Part shown: positions 6,758 through 9,101 of the stretch, in pieces
How positions within the stretch are numbered: the first letter of the stretch is position 1
Layout: every line of letters starts with the position of its first letter
From: Kordiimonadaceae bacterium UBA4441
Lineage (GTDB): Bacteria > Pseudomonadota > Alphaproteobacteria > Sphingomonadales > Emcibacteraceae
Length of the DNA stretch: 9,101 bases
NCBI GenBank assembly: GCA_002390425.1
Contig: DGPL01000002.1
Span: 10,294-19,394 of the forward strand
Direction of reading: 5' to 3'
Position numbers and translations under genes: made by a program
Notes under the pieces: generated by a model
Databases searched by the model: none
Seen by the model: only the letters and a program-made list of their open reading frames with translations
Told to the model about the DNA's origin: nothing

Positions 6758-8302
6758 ATGAATTATAAAACGGCACATGAAGTAAAAAAAATACTCTCAA
6801 GCAAAGATGAGTGGGCCTTTCTGGATATCCGTGAAACGGCGGAATATGGCGGTGGTCATCCGTTTTTTGTCTCTCATGTGCCTTACAGTATTCTTGAAGC
6901 GCGTATTGGGCTTTATGTTCCTGGCAAGCATACAAAAGTTATTTTAATGGACGGCGGAAACGGCGTTTCAGAAAAGGCCGCTAAGCACCTTGAAGATTTG
7001 GGCTATGAAGATGTGGTCGTTTTAAAATGGGGCGTTAGCGCATGGAAAGACGCGGGTTATGCGCTCTATGAAGGGATCAGCGCACCATCAAAATCATTCG
7101 GTGAAGTGGTGGAACATGAACTTGGTACAATATCCATTACTGCACCGGAATTAAAAGCACGTATGGATAAGGGTGATGATAATTTCATTATTCTAGACGG
7201 ACGAACACCCGAAGAGTTTAACCGTATGACGATCCCATCATCCACCTCGTGCCCTAACGCGGAACTGTCACTCAGATATCAAGCAATGCTCGTGCGCCCT
7301 GATCAGGATATCATCGTCAATTGCGCCGGACGCACCAGAAGCTTAATTGGTGCCGAAACATTAAGAAGACTTGGAATTCCAAATAAGGTTTATGCCCTTG
7401 AAAATGGAACCATGGGTTGGAAACTCGCGGGACTTGAACTGGAATATGGTGCTAAGCGATCATACCCCAATGATATTGATGATAATATTGTCAAGGATGC
7501 TGGGGAAAAAGCAAATCAAATGATCGCCGAATATGATATTCCGGTCATTAGTATGGCAGATTTAAATAAGTGGAAAAACGAAACAAATAAAACCACATTC
7601 CAATATGACATTAGATCTCGTGAAGAATATGAAGCGGGCCATATTAACGGTTTTCGCCATACTCCAGGCGGGCAATTAATTCAAGCAACCGACCAATGGT
7701 TTGCAACCAGAAACGGTCGCATCGTTTTATATGATAACTTCAAAATCCGTGCGGTCATGACGGCAATCTGGCTTAAGGGAATGGGACATGATGCTTATCT
7801 TCTTGATCCTGAAACGGTTCAGGAATTAGTCCATGTTGGTGAATTTGATATTGATGTATCAGGGTTAGAATTTATCAACGCAGAAGGGCTTAAAAATACA
7901 GACGCAATGATTTTAGATGCCCGCTCAAGCGAAGATTACCGCGAAGGCCATATTGATGGTGCCATCTGGACCATAAGACCACAACTTTCAAAAATTGATA
8001 TTAAAGGGAAACCAGTCGTCATTGCGTCCGATTTATTCACCGCGCAATTCATCGTTAAGGATTTAGGTGGCAATGCCATCATTTCATTAACAGAGCCCGA
8101 CGAATGGAAAGCGGCGGGTCTTAAGATGGTTTCCACGCCTGACAGGCCGCTCGATAGCGAGCGCATAGATTTCATGTTCCACACACACGGCCGCCATAGC
8201 GGCAATATGGAACACGCGAGAGAATATCTACGCTGGGAAACAGGTCTTATGGATCAAATGGATGATCAGGAACGAGGAACTTTGAAGCCTTTGAGGGTTT
8301 GA
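6758..8302 (+). CDS. Four-domain rhodanese-like sulfurtransferase, one active domain
   Basis: This 514-residue protein, with no signal peptide, is built of four rhodanese-like domains, at about residues 1-110, 125-235, 260-345 and 365-455, plus a C-terminal tail with HTHGRHSG. Each domain has the strand-plus-loop pattern (FLDIRETAEY, ILDGRTPEEF, YDIRSREEYEAGHI, ILDARSSEDYREGHIDGA). Only domain 2 keeps a catalytic Cys in the active loop: C189 in NCAGRTRS. The matching positions are Asp65 (domain 1), Asp326 (domain 3) and Ser424 (domain 4), so these three are probably structural or regulatory. The expected reaction is transfer of sulfane sulfur through a persulfide on C189. AAGG (6747-6750), 7 bases before the ATG, supports the start. 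It sits 4 bp after the TPR-like gene and 2 bp before the start of a D-cysteine desulfhydrase type gene, which suggests that sulfur released from cysteine-like substrates is passed on. Confidence 0.9.
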   Translation: MNYKTAHEVKKILSSKDEWAFLDIRETAEYGGGHPFFVSHVPYSILEARIGLYVPGKHTKVILMDGGNGVSEKAAKHLEDLGYEDVVVLKWGVSAWKDAGYALYEGISAPSKSFGEVVEHELGTISITAPELKARMDKGDDNFIILDGRTPEEFNRMTIPSSTSCPNAELSLRYQAMLVRPDQDIIVNCAGRTRSLIGAETLRRLGIPNKVYALENGTMGWKLAGLELEYGAKRSYPNDIDDNIVKDAGEKANQMIAEYDIPVISMADLNKWKNETNKTTFQYDIRSREEYEAGHINGFRHTPGGQLIQATDQWFATRNGRIVLYDNFKIRAVMTAIWLKGMGHDAYLLDPETVQELVHVGEFDIDVSGLEFINAEGLKNTDAMILDARSSEDYREGHIDGAIWTIRPQLSKIDIKGKPVVIASDLFTAQFIVKDLGGNAIISLTEPDEWKAAGLKMVSTPDRPLDSERIDFMFHTHGRHSGNMEHAREYLRWETGLMDQMDDQERGTLKPLRV

Positions 8303-8307
8303 CTTTG
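8293..8307 (+). promoter_or_regulatory. Ribosome site and TTG start of the interrupted desulfhydrase gene
   Basis: GAGGG (8293-8297) lies in the end of the rhodanese gene, 7 bases before a TTG at 8305, which is 2 bases past the rhodanese stop. This TTG is in frame with the desulfhydrase reading frame at 8344. It gives the expected family N-terminus (LIKEKLSKWPNA), which then meets a TAG. No comparable ribosome site precedes the TTG at 8344. Confidence 0.6.
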
Positions 8308-8343
8308 ATTAAAGAAAAACTTTCAAAATGGCCAAATGCTTAG
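8305..8343 (+). pseudogene. N-terminal 12 codons of the desulfhydrase gene, cut off by in-frame TAG
   Basis: From the TTG at 8305 the frame reads 12 codons ending KWPNA and then TAG at 8341-8343, and continues in the same frame as LALLPTPMHPL. Family members usually start with a pattern like FPRxxLAxLPTPL. The fragment KWPNA-stop-LALLPTPM fits that spacing exactly, with the stop at one ordinary residue position. This reads as a nonsense change or base-calling error inside the original gene, not as a separate reading frame. Confidence 0.6.
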
Positions 8344-9096
8344 TTGGCGTTGTTGCCGACACCAATGCATCCTTTAAAGAATTTTGGTCAATTGCTGGAC
8401 GGGCAAGAGCTTTGGATTAAGAGGGATGATTTAACCGGCTTGGAAGGGGGCGGTAATAAAACCCGCAAGCTTGATTATTTAGTGGGGGATGCCTTGGCCA
8501 AGGGATATGATATGCTTGTGACCGTTGGAGCGATCCAATCAAACCACACTCGCCAAACGGCGGCAGCAGCAGCAAAAAATAATATGAAATGTGCGCTGCT
8601 TCATTACGGATGGACGAAAGACGCTGGTCCGAATTACAGAAAAGTGGGCAATATATTTTTAAGCAGCATGATGGGGGCGGATTTATATATTGATGAAACC
8701 GTCCGACCCATCGAAGATCAGGGCCCCTTAGAAGATTTTGTTGAATACCTTAAAAAACAGGGACATAAACCTTATTTGATAGATGGGGGCGCGTCTGATC
8801 ATAAGCTTGGTACGTTAGGGTACCTTGATTGTGCCCAAGAAATTGTTGAACAATCAAAAGAACGTGACATTCATTTTGATTATGTATTGCAATGCACCGG
8901 TAGTAGCAGCACACAAGCAGGTCTGGTTGCCGGATTTGCAGCCATGGGCGAAAAGACGCGTGTGATCGGTGTTGCGGATGATGAAGAAACGATGATCAAA
9001 CGAGGACGCGTTTTAAAGCTAGCCAATGACGTGCTTGAATTGACTGGTGTGCCCGGCAAAGTAACACCGGATGATGTCGTGTCCTTCATCAAATGA
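8344..9096 (+). CDS. D-cysteine desulfhydrase / ACC-deaminase family PLP enzyme, interrupted and C-terminally short
   Basis: This 250-residue open frame encodes a fold-type II PLP enzyme of the D-cysteine desulfhydrase, L-cysteate sulfo-lyase and ACC deaminase family. Seen motifs are LPTPMHPL, ELWIKRDDLTGLEGGGNKTRKLDYL (the Lys of GNKTRK is the Schiff-base Lys), GAIQSNHTRQTAA for substrate binding, and the phosphate loop CTGSSSTQAG. The first two fit D-cysteine desulfhydrase and cysteate lyase better than ACC deaminase, but the exact substrate cannot be fixed. Two defects appear. The original start is probably the TTG at 8305, with a TAG at 8341 in between. The frame also ends in TGA at 9094-9096, right where the family continues with a GxGYGxP segment, so about 75-80 C-terminal residues are missing. 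It is a likely pseudogene unless sequence errors, plausible so near the end of the window, created the stops. The nominal TTG start at 8344 has no ribosome site. Confidence 0.8.
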   Translation: MALLPTPMHPLKNFGQLLDGQELWIKRDDLTGLEGGGNKTRKLDYLVGDALAKGYDMLVTVGAIQSNHTRQTAAAAAKNNMKCALLHYGWTKDAGPNYRKVGNIFLSSMMGADLYIDETVRPIEDQGPLEDFVEYLKKQGHKPYLIDGGASDHKLGTLGYLDCAQEIVEQSKERDIHFDYVLQCTGSSSTQAGLVAGFAAMGEKTRVIGVADDEETMIKRGRVLKLANDVLELTGVPGKVTPDDVVSFIK

Positions 9097-9101
9097 TTTG
9101 A

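Noticed and set aside
8341..8343. TAG read as pyrrolysine or a genome-wide recoded codon
   Set aside because: There is no pyrrolysine gene in view, and TAG ends the second TPR-like gene at a proper operon spacing. TGA also ends several intact genes here, so standard code is simpler.
8328..8414. Small frame starting at ATG 8328 (28 codons) between the rhodanese and desulfhydrase genes
   Set aside because: It has no ribosome site or recognisable product and overlaps the conserved LPTPM region of the desulfhydrase in another frame.

Overview
The window is AT-rich, gene-dense bacterial DNA with every gene on the + strand. Three exported proteins carry Gram-negative type signal peptides, one of them a twin-arginine (Tat) signal. 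The gene set (GGDEF/EAL regulator, Tat-exported Ntn hydrolase, four-domain rhodanese next to a PLP-dependent desulfhydrase) fits a proteobacterium. A marine or environmental alphaproteobacterium is my best guess, but no rRNA or other lineage marker is present, so this stays tentative.

Layout. Positions 1-1926 hold the 3' part of a membrane-anchored PAS-GGDEF-EAL protein whose GGDEF motif is degenerate and whose EAL domain looks intact, so it is probably a c-di-GMP phosphodiesterase. A 100-bp gap follows, with a possible promoter and a dyad. Next is a secreted TPR-like protein (2027-2971), closed by a good intrinsic terminator (3016-3056). Positions 3121-4137 encode a Tat-exported glycosylasparaginase of the GlcNAc-Asn hydrolase family. 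After a 94-bp gap comes a tight cluster: cutC (4232-4969), a second secreted TPR-like protein made of two tandem copies of the unit seen in the first one (4972-6753), a four-rhodanese-domain protein (6758-8302), and a D-cysteine desulfhydrase family PLP enzyme. The last gene begins 2 bp later but is broken by an in-frame TAG, and its reading frame stops about 75-80 residues short of the usual family length. No RNA genes, insertion sequences or CRISPR arrays were seen. No gap between genes exceeds 150 bp.

How the genes may work together. Glycosylasparaginase would release Asp and GlcNAc from GlcNAc-Asn, the last step of N-glycoprotein breakdown. CutC is a TIM-barrel protein whose true activity is unsettled; its placement here suggests, but does not prove, a sugar- or amide-related role. 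The rhodanese and desulfhydrase pair points to sulfur handling (cysteine or cysteate to sulfide or sulfite, then sulfur transfer). The most unusual element is the paired secreted TPR-like proteins, which share a roughly 280-residue unit present three times. That unit has invariant His/Tyr/Trp/Arg motifs that ordinary TPR scaffolds do not need. They flank the glycosylasparaginase-cutC segment, so a common exported pathway is a reasonable hypothesis.
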